A DNA stretch of 64,000 nucleotides. Origin: Amorphus orientalis. Its GTDB lineage: Bacteria > Pseudomonadota > Alphaproteobacteria > Rhizobiales > Amorphaceae. Position numbers and translations under genes: made by a program. Below, one piece after another: positions 1-9,518 of the stretch. Location of the stretch: the NCBI RefSeq assembly GCF_030814015.1, contig NZ_JAUSUL010000003.1, positions 1 through 64,000 on the forward strand. Reading direction: 5' to 3'. The notes below the pieces were generated by a model. That model made no database searches. It was not told the origin of the DNA and saw nothing but the letters and a program-made list of their open reading frames with translations. Position 1 is the first letter of the stretch. Each line of letters opens with the position of its first letter.

Positions 1-1979
1 AAGACGCCCGCTCCGGAGAGCGCTCCGGAAAAGGTCCGGTCCGTCGACTGGTCGAGCCTGAGGTTACCGCCAATCGCGATATCGCCGCCGAGCGCGTTGG
101 TCACGTTCAGCGTTCCGGCCGCAATGGTCGTGGTACCGGCGAAGCCCGACGAATCGCCCGAAAGCGTCGTCGTCGCGGATCCCTGCTTGCTGATCGTTCC
201 CGTTCCGGAGAAGACGCCGGAGAAGGTCCGGGGCGCGTTCTGAATCAGCCGCAGCTCGCTGCCGACTGCGATATCACCACCGAGCCCGCCATAGACTTCG
301 AGCACGCCGGCCGACACGTTGGTGCTGCCGCCAAACGCCGAACTGTCGGCGGTGAGACTCATCTGGCCCGGACCGGACTTGGTCAGCGTCCCGGTTCCCG
401 ACACGGCGCCCTGAACCGAGGCCGACGCCCCGGTTCCAACTTCGATAGACCCGTTGGCGGAGCCGACGCCCACCGGATTGGAAACGGTCGTCGATGCGGT
501 CACGCCGAGCGTGCCGCCGTTCAGGGTCAGGGTTCCAGACGACGATCCCAGCGAAGCCCCGTTGGAGATCGCGAGCGTGCCGCCCGTCACCGTCCACGGC
601 GTCGTCTCGGTCGTGGTGCCGAGCAGGCTCCAGCTGCTGGCACCGGTCTTCTCGAATGCGTCGAAGCCGCGGAACTTGTTGGCCGATCCGATGCTGGCGA
701 CCCCAAACGTCCAGTCGGACGCCCCTCCGATCGCCAGTGTATCGGTCGTTCCGTTCGCGACGACGGTGTCGAAGATCCCGTAGCCGGCCTCCAGCGTCAG
801 CCGGTTGGTGCCGCCGGTGAACTCGATCGCGTTCGCCCGCGTGGTGTTGCTGCCGTCGACCCCGCCACTCACGCTTCCGGACACCGTGAGGTCGAGGTTC
901 TCGCCGGTGATTCCGATACCGCCGGCGCCGTACGCGCCTGCCGATCCGCCGGAGACGGGCGTGCCGCGGTTGGCGCCGTTCCCGCCGGTCACGGTGCCCG
1001 TGACGGTCACGGTAGCGGAAGAGCCGAAAGACAGGCCGGCCCCGCCGGCGCCGCCATCGCCGGAAGTTCCGCCGGACGTGCCCCCGCCGCCGAGGCCGCC
1101 GTTGCCACCGATGACCGTGCCACCCACAGTCAGGGTAACCGCCTGGTCGGTGGAGAAGCCGGCACCGCCGGCACCACCGTTGCCGCCGTCTGCGGTGGTG
1201 GAAAGGGCGGGGCCGGGCCCTCCGTTGCCGCCATTGCCGCCGCGCAGGGTGCCGAGGATGGACAAATCCGCAGGTTGGGTGGCAACGAGGCCAATACCAC
1301 CGTCACCGCCCGAACCGCCGCTGCTGTCGGTAGTGCCGGTGGAACCAGCGCCACCGCTGCCACCCACGCCCCCGGTCAGGACGGACGAACCTCCAATCGA
1401 TCCGGACGTCCCGGTGTAGACGGCGCCATAGCCGCCCGCGCCGCCGCCGCCGCCGCCGCTGGCATTGCCGCCCCCGATACCGTTGCCGCCATTTCCGCCG
1501 GTTCCGCCGGTCGGCGAGCCCGTAATGCTGGTTCCGACAAGGCCGTGGGCGCCGCCACCGCCACCACCACCCGAACTGCCGTTAGCGCCGTTCAGACCGG
1601 TTCCGGCACCGCCGCCACTCCCGAACCCGTTGCCGCCCGTTCCCTGGGTTTCACCGGCGCCCCCGCCACCGCCGCCGCTGCTGCCAGCGCCGCCGGGATT
1701 GGAGCCCGGGTTGCCGCCGCCGCCGGCGCCCGTGTTGTTGGAGGTTCCGCCCAAACCGCCCGAATTGGCCCCGCCACCCGATGCGCCGCCGGCACCGCCG
1801 CCGGCAAGCGCGGGCTGAGCCGCCAGGAGAACGACCGCTGCGGTGCTGAGAAGGGTCAATCGGCGCAGCCGCCCGCTCGACCGGGATCGCGGCGCTTCGC
1901 TGCGGGTGCAACCGGACGTCTCTCCCTCCACCGACGCGCGCCGCGGACCACACCTCTCACCACCCATGAAAACCGGCAT
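1..1979 (-). CDS. Gly-rich autotransporter, N-terminal part (runs off left edge)
   Basis: The minus-strand frame is open from the start codon to the window edge, about 659 codons, so the C-terminal beta-barrel would lie outside. ATG at 1979 is chosen because GGAGGG sits 10 nt upstream; in-frame ATGs at 1988 and 1967 are alternatives. The first ~60 residues form an extended Arg-rich signal peptide (hydrophobic core LLSTAAVVLLAAQPALA), typical of type V secretion. A long Gly-Gly-x stretch follows (repeats such as GGNGGNGG and GGAGGAG, roughly residues 60-330), then beta-helix passenger repeats of the PATR kind (for example TTTLSGDSSGFAGTTTIAAG) up to the edge. Secretion through an outer-membrane barrel is inferred from these repeats and from the complete autotransporter at 3804-8528. 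Substrate or adhesion target is unknown. The Pro-rich plus-strand frames here are its antisense. Confidence 0.8.
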   Translation of the reverse strand, partial: MPVFMGGERCGPRRASVEGETSGCTRSEAPRSRSSGRLRRLTLLSTAAVVLLAAQPALAGGGAGGASGGGANSGGLGGTSNNTGAGGGGNPGSNPGGAGSSGGGGGGAGETQGTGGNGFGSGGGAGTGLNGANGSSGGGGGGGAHGLVGTSITGSPTGGTGGNGGNGIGGGNASGGGGGGAGGYGAVYTGTSGSIGGSSVLTGGVGGSGGAGSTGTTDSSGGSGGDGGIGLVATQPADLSILGTLRGGNGGNGGPGPALSTTADGGNGGAGGAGFSTDQAVTLTVGGTVIGGNGGLGGGGTSGGTSGDGGAGGAGLSFGSSATVTVTGTVTGGNGANRGTPVSGGSAGAYGAGGIGITGENLDLTVSGSVSGGVDGSNTTRANAIEFTGGTNRLTLEAGYGIFDTVVANGTTDTLAIGGASDWTFGVASIGSANKFRGFDAFEKTGASSWSLLGTTTETTPWTVTGGTLAISNGASLGSSSGTLTLNGGTLGVTASTTVSNPVGVGSANGSIEVGTGASASVQGAVSGTGTLTKSGPGQMSLTADSSAFGGSTNVSAGVLEVYGGLGGDIAVGSELRLIQNAPRTFSGVFSGTGTISKQGSATTTLSGDSSGFAGTTTIAAGTLNVTNALGGDIAIGGNLRLDQSTDRTFSGALSGAGV

Positions 1980-2303
1980 CCAGACCATTCCCTCCACGCC
2001 TGCAGCAGCGCCCGAACTGGCCTTGCCGCCCGGAGAGGCAAGACGATCTGTGGGGGGTCTTTCAAGGGATACTGAATCGATGCGCCGGCCAGAGAGCGAT
2101 TTGTGTGAAGTCGTGATTTAAATGACACATGATTTTTAACGCATAGAATATTTCTAATATATCATTTTAGAGAATTCTGATGAACGGAGCCGATCAGATC
2201 CTGCAAAACCTTTCATCCCCTATCTACCGAGGGTCGCAGATTACCGACGATACCCGCCCGGTGCGTCCGGACCGGACAAGGAAGGCCACACCGCCGGCAC
2301 AGC
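1980..2303. other. Intergenic region upstream of the Gly-rich autotransporter
   Basis: This gap lies between the stop of the MFS transporter and the start of the Gly-rich autotransporter, both on the minus strand. Bases 2110-2180 are strikingly AT-rich for this genome and most likely contain the autotransporter promoter, leaving a 5' leader of more than 100 nt. I could not fix a -35/-10 pair. A short GTCCGG-T-CCGGAC palindrome just after the transporter gene has no T tract. No convincing gene is seen. Confidence 0.5.
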
Positions 2304-3551
2304 TCAAGCGGTCGCGAGCTTCCCGGTCCCCAGGCGCAGGAAAAGGAAGGTGGCGATCGACAGGTTCAGAATATTCCAGGCGATCCCGTTCATGAAGGCC
2401 GGTCCGTAGGACAGGAAGTAGTCGTAGATCTCGCCCGACATCCAGCCGCCGACGGCCATGCCGATCAGCGTTGCCGAGAGCACGAGCCCGATCCGCCCGG
2501 CCGCTTCCTTCGCCGGGAAAAACGCGCGGATGATCAATGCATAGGTCGGCACGATACCGCCCTGAGCGAGGCCAAACAGAGCGGAAACCAGGTACAACGG
2601 AGCCAGGCCGTCAAACGGCAGGAACAGAAACAGCGACAGCCCCTGGAGAATCGAGCTGACCCACAGCGTCGGCAACGGCCCGATCCGGTCGGCCACCATT
2701 CCGAAAAACAGGCGGCTTATGATGCCGGTGATCAGCATCAGCGAGAGCATCTGCACCCCCGCCTGGGCGCCGTAGCCGAGCTGGGTGCAAAGCGCCACGA
2801 TGTGGACCTGCGGCATCGCCATGGCGACACAGCAGGCGACACCCGCCACGATCAGGAGGCCCTGAAGCACAGGCAGCGGAAGATCGACGTCGGTCTCCGG
2901 GTTCGCTCCCGCGCGACGTACGGGACGGCGCACGACCGCCGGTTCCTCCGGTGCCTGGCGACGCAGGAACAGCATCAACGGCAGGATGGTCACGAAGCAG
3001 ATGATACCGGTCGCGAGATAGGCGGTCCGCCAGTCCCACTGCTCGACCATCGCCTGGATCGCCGACGGCCAGACCGCGCCGGCGAAGTAGCTGCCACAGG
3101 CCACGATGGAAACCGCGATGCCGCGACGCTTGTCGAACCAGCGCGACACGTCGGCGATCATCGGGCCGTAGACGGCCGACGCTCCCATGCCGCCGATGAA
3201 GACGCCATGAATGATGGCGTACTGCCACAGGCTGGTCGACAGTCCGGCGAGCGTATAGCCGACGAAAAGCGAGACCAGCCCGATCGACAGCGTCAGCCGA
3301 ACGCCAAACCGGTCGGACAGCCTGCCCATGACGATGCCTCCGACGGCAAAGCCCGTCATCAACGCGAAATAGGGCAGGGAGGCGCCGCCCCGGCTCGCCC
3401 CGAAATCGGCCTCGACAGCCGGCAAAACGACCACCGACGACCAGAAGCCGACGCCGGCAATCGTGGTGATCAGCGCGGAGACGATCAGGCGCATCCAGGC
3501 ATAGCGGGAATCGAGGCCTTCGCTGGCCCGGTCGGCGGCGATCGACGTCAT
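2304..3551 (-). CDS. MFS transporter (OFA/monocarboxylate-like), 415 aa
   Basis: A 12-helix major facilitator protein. It starts at ATG 3551, preceded by GAGAGG at 6 nt; ATG 3569 is an alternative, and the longer open frame upstream is not membrane-like. The loop between helices 2 and 3 carries the MFS motif A pattern (GRLSDRFGVRLTLS). A central hydrophilic loop follows the sixth helix (RRQAPEEPAVVRRPVRR). The overall look is that of the oxalate/formate antiporter-like and monocarboxylate porter group, so the substrate is probably a small organic anion, but nothing in the sequence fixes it. It stands alone between two autotransporter genes, with no partner enzyme that would reveal the substrate. 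Confidence 0.85.
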   Translation of the reverse strand: MTSIAADRASEGLDSRYAWMRLIVSALITTIAGVGFWSSVVVLPAVEADFGASRGGASLPYFALMTGFAVGGIVMGRLSDRFGVRLTLSIGLVSLFVGYTLAGLSTSLWQYAIIHGVFIGGMGASAVYGPMIADVSRWFDKRRGIAVSIVACGSYFAGAVWPSAIQAMVEQWDWRTAYLATGIICFVTILPLMLFLRRQAPEEPAVVRRPVRRAGANPETDVDLPLPVLQGLLIVAGVACCVAMAMPQVHIVALCTQLGYGAQAGVQMLSLMLITGIISRLFFGMVADRIGPLPTLWVSSILQGLSLFLFLPFDGLAPLYLVSALFGLAQGGIVPTYALIIRAFFPAKEAAGRIGLVLSATLIGMAVGGWMSGEIYDYFLSYGPAFMNGIAWNILNLSIATFLFLRLGTGKLATA

Positions 3552-3803
3552 GGAAAGCCTCTCGGACATATCCGGGCGTCGCGCACAGCGCTTCGTGGGT
3601 CCGGACACGCGACACTGACGAAAGCCGGACCCTCCCTTGCCTCGAAGAAGGGAGCCGGCTTGCAACGGAAAAGGGAATGCGGCGGATACAGGCCGACGCC
3701 TGCACACTAGCACAGCGAGCTATGCACAAAAGGTGGGCAGGCGACCCTCGAGCCCTGCGCAGGACGCAACCCTCGCCGATGCGGACTGAACCGGAGCCGG
3801 GCC

Positions 3804-6800
3804 TCAGAATTCCAGCAGGAACCGACCCCGGGCACTGTGATCCTGGACCCGGTCGCCCAGCTGTCCCTCATAGGACGCGGACAGAACCGCCTGGGGTGCG
3901 AGCCGGACGCCGACGCCGGCTTCCACCACAGCCACGTCCGTAGCCACGGGCACGCCTTCGACGGCAAACCAGGAGCCGCCGGCGAACGCGTGGGTGCTGG
4001 TCGGGTCGACGGATCCGAACGCATGGCGCCAGCCGAGCGCGCCGCTGACGGCGAGCGGGAACCGGCCGAGGAAGGTATCGGCCTCGGCGCGCACACCGAG
4101 CGTGGTGTAGGTCACGTCGGTCTCGTCGTCCGCCACCGAAAGGGCCGCGGCCCCTCCCCCGCTTTCCCGGAAGCCGTCGGTCTCGAGGCGGACATGGGCC
4201 AGCCCCGCGAACGGCTCGAACCCGACCGGACCGGTGCGGATGTCGTAGCCGATCTCGCCGAAGGCCTGGGCCGTGCGCGCCTGGTAGCTGGCCGTCGTGC
4301 TTTCGGAGAATCCGGGAAAGGTGATCGCGCGGTCGGCATCCAGATCGTGCCAGGCGTAGGCACCGCCGGCGCGGAGATTGACGCCGCGCCACCGGGTGCC
4401 GCCGTAGAGACCCAGATGGTAGGTGTCCGCGTCGGCCGATGACGCCCGCGCATCCACGTCGTAGCTGGAGGTCTGGTAGCCGACCAGGAAGCCGGCCCGG
4501 CTCCAGGCACCGAGCGCCGCGTCGCCGCCGGCGAAAACGCCGGCCGTGGAGCGGTCCAGCGTCGCCGCGTTGCCGTTGCCGTCGCTGTCGCCCCAGGCAC
4601 CGAAGGCTTCCGCCCAGGCGGCATAGTCGAGCGGCCGCGGCGTGCAGCGCTCCGCCATCGCCTGCCGTTCCCGGTCGGTCAGGGGAACGATCGCGCCGGA
4701 GACCTCCGGACACACGGCTTTCTGCGCCGACAGCGCGCCGAATGCCTGCCGGACCCGGGCCATCGCCGTGTCGCGCACGAAGCGGGAGTCCTCGATCAGC
4801 CCCGTCTCCACCGTGGCGTAAACCTCGCCGGAGAGCGCATCGAATGCCTGCAGCGCCTCGCTCGGCGTCAGGCCGAGCAGGTCGTCGTAGAGGGGATTAC
4901 CGGGGCCGAGGCTTTCGACGCCGATGGCGGTCGCCCGCTGGTTCGCGGTGATGGTCACGTCGGAAAAATCGACGTCGTTGCGCTCCAGGGTCAGCATCAC
5001 GCTGGTGGGCGCGTAGGACAGCGTGGGATCGAGGAAGGCGTAATTCGACGACACGCCGGCAAACGTTCCGACCACGCCGCCGCCGGCGGTCAGGATGGTG
5101 TAGCGCTCCCGGAACGCATACTCGCCCGCCTCGCCGACATGGAGCACGTTGCCGGCGAGTGTCGCCGTTCCGGTGACGGCGATCAGGTCGGCCGAGGTGC
5201 CGCCCGGCTCCGTCTCCACCTCGTAGGCGGATCCGGCCGTGAAGGTAAGATCGCCGGCCACATTCAGCGTGCCGATGGAGTTGCCGGGCGCGATGGTGCC
5301 TCCGCTCGCCAGCGACGTCGTCCCCACCGTGCCGCTGCCGCCGAGCCGGCCGGAGCCGCCGACCGTCAATCCTCCCCCGAGCCGGCCGTTCACCAGCAGC
5401 GTGTAATCGCTCACCGTGGTGGCCCCGGCGAAGCCCGAACTGTCGCCGGTCAGGATGCCCGTTCCGCCGCCCCGGAAGGCGAGCGTCCCGGCCCCGGAGA
5501 TCGTGCTGGCGTAGGTTCCCTGGCCGGTCTGGTCGAAAACGAGGCCTGCTCCGCTGGCGACACTGACGTCCCCCCCGAGGAGGCCGGTCCCGGTGATCAG
5601 CCGGCCGGCTTCCACCGTCCAGTTGAGGCCGTTCATGCCGGTCAGCGTGAGCGCGCCGGCGCCGCGCTTGGTGACCGAGCCGGCGAGGCCGTCATAGGCA
5701 GACACCGCGCCGGCGAAGGTCCCGTCGGCGGTCTGGTCGAAGATCACCGCGCCGGCATTCATCAGGTCGCCGCGGATAGAGGCGGCCGAGCCGATCAGCG
5801 TGCCACCGGCGACGGTTGTGGAGCCGGAATAGGTGTTGGCGCCTGTCAGGGTCAACGTGCCGCCGCCGGCCTTGATCAGACCGGTCGCGGTCCCGTCGGC
5901 AAGCTGCGAGGCGATGGTCGTGCTGACGCCGGAATCCACATTGATGGTCGCCGCCTGGCCGCGCGCCGGGGAGAAGGCGAGCACACCACCGCTCAGCGTG
6001 TAGCCGTCGCGGGCGAACTGAAGCGTGTCGAAGGACTGGGTACCGGCGACCGTCACCGCCCCGGCGGAGGCTCCGGCGAAGACGCCGACGCTGCCCGCCC
6101 ACGGCGCGTTGATGGTTGCGCGGCCCGGCGCGCCCGTCCAGTTGGTCGTCGTCGCGTCCCAGGTCCCCGGCCCGCCCTCCACGGTGCCGTTGCCGGTGGT
6201 GGTGGTGCCGTCCCAGAACTGGAAGGTCTGGCCCGCGCCCCGGATGAACAGGTTCACCTGGCCGGCGATCTCCGTCTGGACCTCGGTGGAGGCGCCGTCG
6301 AGGCCGACCACCTGGGTGTTTGCGAAGGATCCGGACAGCGCGCCGCCATAATCGAACAGGCGATAGTAGCCCGCCGCTTCCGCGTGCGCCTGCAACGTTC
6401 CGCCCAGAGACAGGTTGCCGCCGACCACGACGAGGTCGTCGTCGCCGCCGCCGACGAGACCCGCCGCACCCAGCTCGTAGCGGACCCGGCCCGCCGGATT
6501 GAGGACCAGATTCTGGCCGATGGTCAGGGTGCCGGGGCTCGTCAGCGGCCGCGTGCCCGGCGAAAGCACGCCGTCGAGGCTCACCGATCCGCCGATCCGC
6601 CCGGTGCCCGAGAGCGTCGCGTCGGACGCCACGGAGACGGTGGAGCCGGCCGCGCCGACGGTGCCCTCCACGAGCAGCGTTCCGCTGTCGACGAGCGTGT
6701 CGCCGGTGTGGGCGGTCGTGCCGGTCACGCGCAGGGTGCCGCCGCCGGCCTTGCGCAGACCCGTCACCGTCCCGTCCGCGATCGTGGAGGCGATCGTCGC

Positions 6801-8528
6801 GGTCACGCCGGTGTCGACGTTGAAGGTGCCCTGGGTCCCGCGCGTCGGCGCCAGCGCCAGAGCGCCGCCGGTCAGGGTGTAGCCACTGCGCTTGAACTGC
6901 AGCGTGTCGAAGCGCTGGGTGCCCTCGACCGTGACGGTGCCGGCCTCCTGGCCCGCGAAGATGCCGACCGTGCTGCCCCAGGTGTCGTTGCTGTCGGCGC
7001 GGCCAGGAAGGTCCGTCCAGTTGGTGTTGGTCGCGTTCCACACGCCCGGACCGCCCTTCACGGTCCCGTCGCCGACCATGTCCGTGCCGTCCCAGAACTG
7101 CAGCTTCTGACTGAAGCCCCTGACGACGAGATTGACCTCGCCGGGGTTGTCGGTCTGGACCTCCGCCGTATCGAACCGGGTTCCGGTGACCGACACGGAG
7201 CCGAACGTGCCTGTCAGCCGGCTGCCGTAGGTGAAGAGATCGTAGTGGCCGACCGCATCGACCTGGGCCTGGAGGGCACCGCCCAGCGTCAGGCTGCCGC
7301 TTACGGGCACGAAGTCGTTGGAGGCGCCGCCGCCGATCTCCGCCTCGTGCAGCTCGAACTGCGACGTCGCCGAAGAGGTCAGGGTGAGCGCGTTGCCGAA
7401 GGAGAGCGTCGCCGGCCCGCCGCCGGCCGGCCCCGGCGACAGCCTGCCGGCGATGGTCGCGCTGCCGCCGACGGTGCCGCTGCCGCCGATGAGGCCGCCG
7501 CTTTCCACCGAGAGGGTCGACCCGGAAGCACCGAGGGTCCCGTTCACGATCAGCGATCCGCCGGAGACCGTGGTGGACCCGGCGAAGGCGCCGGAATTGC
7601 CACTGAGGATCGTCGTGCCGGCAAGCTGGGAGATCATGCCGGCCGTGCCCGAGCCGGAGATGGCGAGGCCGAGCGTGTAGCCCGTGTCGGTGTGGTTGAG
7701 GACGATCTCGCCCGGCCCGCCGAAGGCGATCGATCCCGCCGAGAGCGTGCCGGGGGCGGCTGCGGAACTGCCGCGCGCGGCGCCGAAGGCCAGCGTGCCC
7801 TTGGCCGATGAGCCGAGCTGCAGCGTGCCGTTGCCGCTGCGCACCGAAACCGTGCCGCCTTCGGTCAGAACCAGGGTGCCCGTCCCCCCGATTCCGACCT
7901 GAACGGAATCGGCCGACAGGATCGACCCGGAACCGCTCACCAGAACCGACCCGCTCCCGGTGCTGTCGCCACCGAGCGACAGGGTGTCGGAGATCGAAAC
8001 GGTTCCGGCGTTGCGGATGTTCAGCGTGCCGAGCCCGCCCTTCCCGACCTGGCCGGCGCCTGTCACCTGGAGGGTGGAACCGCTGCCCTCGACGATCACG
8101 AGCCCGGTCGAGCCCGAGCCGGACCCGATCGCCATGCCGGTCGCCGTAGTGACGGATCCGCCGTCTTCGACGCGCAGAGTTCCGCCGCTGGTCTTGCCGA
8201 CCTCAAGGCCGAACGGGCTGGCACCCGTGTTGATCAGCTTCGAACCGCTTCCCGTCACCCGGATGAAGCCATCGGCGCGCGGAGCAACGCCAAGGATGGC
8301 CGCGGTGTCGGTCTGCTGACCGCCGTTTTTGATGATCAGCGTGCCGTCGACGGTGAGCGTTCCGCCGGAGTTGCCGAACGATCCGTCCAACTCCTGTTGA
8401 TTGCCGGAGCCGATGGTTTCGTCGGCCAGGGCGGGGGCGGCGAGGAGAGCCGGCAGGAGGGCGGTCGCGCCGAGAAGGCGAATGCGGAGGTTACGCGGTC
8501 GGCGACCCAGGCGGCGTCTCGTCTGCAT
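3804..8528 (-). CDS. Complete autotransporter with PATR passenger and C-terminal barrel, 1574 aa
   Basis: A type Va secreted protein. The start at ATG 8528 gives a classic long signal peptide (MQTRRRLGRRPRNLRIRLLG, then a hydrophobic core ending PALADE); the open frame upstream has no signal character. The passenger is Gly/Thr/Ser-rich beta-helix with repeated passenger-associated modules (TTTVSGGSLIVNGTLGA, GGSGTVGG, LSPG) up to about residue 1200. The last ~300 residues form an autotransporter beta-barrel domain with alternating polar and aromatic strands, ending in RGRFLLEF, a terminal Phe as expected for Bam-dependent insertion. The passenger contains a large internal duplication (see findings). 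Two Cys occur just before the barrel (VCPEVSG, ERCTPRP). Neither a protease nor a lipase triad is recognisable, so an adhesin or structural role is the safest guess. Confidence 0.93.
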   Translation of the reverse strand: MQTRRRLGRRPRNLRIRLLGATALLPALLAAPALADETIGSGNQQELDGSFGNSGGTLTVDGTLIIKNGGQQTDTAAILGVAPRADGFIRVTGSGSKLINTGASPFGLEVGKTSGGTLRVEDGGSVTTATGMAIGSGSGSTGLVIVEGSGSTLQVTGAGQVGKGGLGTLNIRNAGTVSISDTLSLGGDSTGSGSVLVSGSGSILSADSVQVGIGGTGTLVLTEGGTVSVRSGNGTLQLGSSAKGTLAFGAARGSSAAAPGTLSAGSIAFGGPGEIVLNHTDTGYTLGLAISGSGTAGMISQLAGTTILSGNSGAFAGSTTVSGGSLIVNGTLGASGSTLSVESGGLIGGSGTVGGSATIAGRLSPGPAGGGPATLSFGNALTLTSSATSQFELHEAEIGGGASNDFVPVSGSLTLGGALQAQVDAVGHYDLFTYGSRLTGTFGSVSVTGTRFDTAEVQTDNPGEVNLVVRGFSQKLQFWDGTDMVGDGTVKGGPGVWNATNTNWTDLPGRADSNDTWGSTVGIFAGQEAGTVTVEGTQRFDTLQFKRSGYTLTGGALALAPTRGTQGTFNVDTGVTATIASTIADGTVTGLRKAGGGTLRVTGTTAHTGDTLVDSGTLLVEGTVGAAGSTVSVASDATLSGTGRIGGSVSLDGVLSPGTRPLTSPGTLTIGQNLVLNPAGRVRYELGAAGLVGGGDDDLVVVGGNLSLGGTLQAHAEAAGYYRLFDYGGALSGSFANTQVVGLDGASTEVQTEIAGQVNLFIRGAGQTFQFWDGTTTTGNGTVEGGPGTWDATTTNWTGAPGRATINAPWAGSVGVFAGASAGAVTVAGTQSFDTLQFARDGYTLSGGVLAFSPARGQAATINVDSGVSTTIASQLADGTATGLIKAGGGTLTLTGANTYSGSTTVAGGTLIGSAASIRGDLMNAGAVIFDQTADGTFAGAVSAYDGLAGSVTKRGAGALTLTGMNGLNWTVEAGRLITGTGLLGGDVSVASGAGLVFDQTGQGTYASTISGAGTLAFRGGGTGILTGDSSGFAGATTVSDYTLLVNGRLGGGLTVGGSGRLGGSGTVGTTSLASGGTIAPGNSIGTLNVAGDLTFTAGSAYEVETEPGGTSADLIAVTGTATLAGNVLHVGEAGEYAFRERYTILTAGGGVVGTFAGVSSNYAFLDPTLSYAPTSVMLTLERNDVDFSDVTITANQRATAIGVESLGPGNPLYDDLLGLTPSEALQAFDALSGEVYATVETGLIEDSRFVRDTAMARVRQAFGALSAQKAVCPEVSGAIVPLTDRERQAMAERCTPRPLDYAAWAEAFGAWGDSDGNGNAATLDRSTAGVFAGGDAALGAWSRAGFLVGYQTSSYDVDARASSADADTYHLGLYGGTRWRGVNLRAGGAYAWHDLDADRAITFPGFSESTTASYQARTAQAFGEIGYDIRTGPVGFEPFAGLAHVRLETDGFRESGGGAAALSVADDETDVTYTTLGVRAEADTFLGRFPLAVSGALGWRHAFGSVDPTSTHAFAGGSWFAVEGVPVATDVAVVEAGVGVRLAPQAVLSASYEGQLGDRVQDHSARGRFLLEF

Positions 8529-8849
8529 CCAACCCCCAGCGGTTCCCAAGGAGCCTTCTGCCTTCGGACTGACCGTCCAGGCGCCAAGGAGCGGCTCCAG
8601 ATCTGGTAACCTTAACATCCCCTTCCCATCCAAAACGTTACTGTTCGGACGGGACCCGCTCAGGCGACAGCCGAACGGAGCCCAACCGTTCGGCAAAGGG
8701 ACCTCAGCAGGTACTTAGCCGGTCCGCTCGGCCGAGGGTCAACCACAACCGGGTAAAACTGAATCTCAGAGCGGGAATAGCCCGGCAGCTGTTGTGCCGA
8801 GGCAACAATTGCGACCGGCGCAGGATTGCGACAGACGCTGCCCGAGCCC
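8529..8849. other. Intergenic region upstream of the 1574-aa autotransporter
   Basis: This lies between the TetR gene stop and the autotransporter start, both minus strand, and must hold the autotransporter promoter, which I cannot pin down. Around 8790-8806 a short inverted repeat (TGTTG-TGCC / GGCAACA) might end the TetR transcript, but it lacks a clear T run. No gene is convincing here. Confidence 0.4.
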
Positions 8850-9467
8850 CTATCCGCAGGGGTCCGGATCTTCCCGCGTGAGGAGGGCCGCGACCGCGCG
8901 CGCATTGGCCAGCCGGGTGTCGCGGTCGAGCCCCGTCTTCAAAAGCGCCTCGCCGAGCATGAAGGCCTGGGCGGTCGCCGCCCGCTCACGGATCACCGCA
9001 TCCGGCAGGGCGGTTTCCGACAAAAGCGCGACGAAGAAATCCGCGCGCATGAGGTCGACCTTCTCGACCGTGGCCGCAGCCAGTGCGTCGTGGCGGGCCC
9101 AGCTGCGGATGGCGAGCTCGATGTCCGCGCCGCGCCGGTCGGGCCGGCTGCGGGCCGGCAGCGTCAACAGCCACTCCAGCCGTTCGCGCGGGGTCTCGCC
9201 TTCCGACAGCGCCCAGCGGGACACCTGCACCGTCGCCCAGTCGGTCCAGTGTTCCAGGATCCGCGCGAGCAGCTCCCGGCGGTTCTTGAAGTGCCAGTAG
9301 AAGCTGCCCTTGGTGACCTTGAGCTGCCGCGCGATGACCTCGACACGCACGTCCTCGACGTTTCCGCCGGCGAGGAGCTTCAGCCCCACGTCGATCCAGT
9401 CGGTCGCGCCGAGCCGCGCACCGGATCCCGCGGCGGCGTCGGAGGTCTTGGCGGCGGCTCTTGCCAT
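8850..9467 (-). CDS. TetR/AcrR family transcriptional regulator, 205 aa
   Basis: The N-terminal helix-turn-helix reads VEVIARQLKVTKGSFYWHFK followed by NRRELLARILEHW, a near-textbook TetR recognition helix and helix 4. The C-terminal ~140 residues are helical ligand-binding and dimerisation sequence without informative motifs. ATG 9467 is preferred because the protein then begins shortly before the TetR fold; upstream starts at 9506 or 9524 would run through the putative operator. The gene is divergent from the binding-protein/feruloyl-CoA synthase operon, so it probably represses that operon and itself and is released by a hydroxycinnamate or its CoA ester. The ligand is inference. Confidence 0.9.
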   Translation of the reverse strand: MARAAAKTSDAAAGSGARLGATDWIDVGLKLLAGGNVEDVRVEVIARQLKVTKGSFYWHFKNRRELLARILEHWTDWATVQVSRWALSEGETPRERLEWLLTLPARSRPDRRGADIELAIRSWARHDALAAATVEKVDLMRADFFVALLSETALPDAVIRERAATAQAFMLGEALLKTGLDRDTRLANARAVAALLTREDPDPCG

Positions 9468-9504
9468 CTCGGGTTCCCGTTTTTTGCGACCGACAGCCGA
9501 CACC

Positions 9505-9518
9505 ATACGGCACCGTAT
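9505..9518. promoter_or_regulatory. Candidate TetR operator
   Basis: ATACGG-CA-CCGTAT is a perfect 6-bp inverted repeat in the divergent gap between the TetR gene and the binding-protein gene. On the minus strand it falls between a TTGTCA and a TATGGT spaced 18 nt apart, a plausible promoter for the TetR gene; on the plus strand TTGACA begins at 9519, directly beside it. Position and symmetry fit an autoregulatory TetR site. No binding data support it. Confidence 0.55.

Noticed and set aside
805-1818. Pro-rich plus-strand frames that resemble extensin-like proteins
   Set aside because: They are the complement of the Gly-rich autotransporter repeats; the minus frame has a signal peptide and ribosome binding site.
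1-1979. Mycobacterial PE_PGRS gene
   Set aside because: No PE domain; autotransporter signal peptide and PATR repeats, and the surrounding genes are alphaproteobacterial in type.
5139-7811. 890-codon plus-strand open frame within the autotransporter
   Set aside because: Arg/Gly/Ala-rich low-complexity translation, antisense of the PATR repeats.
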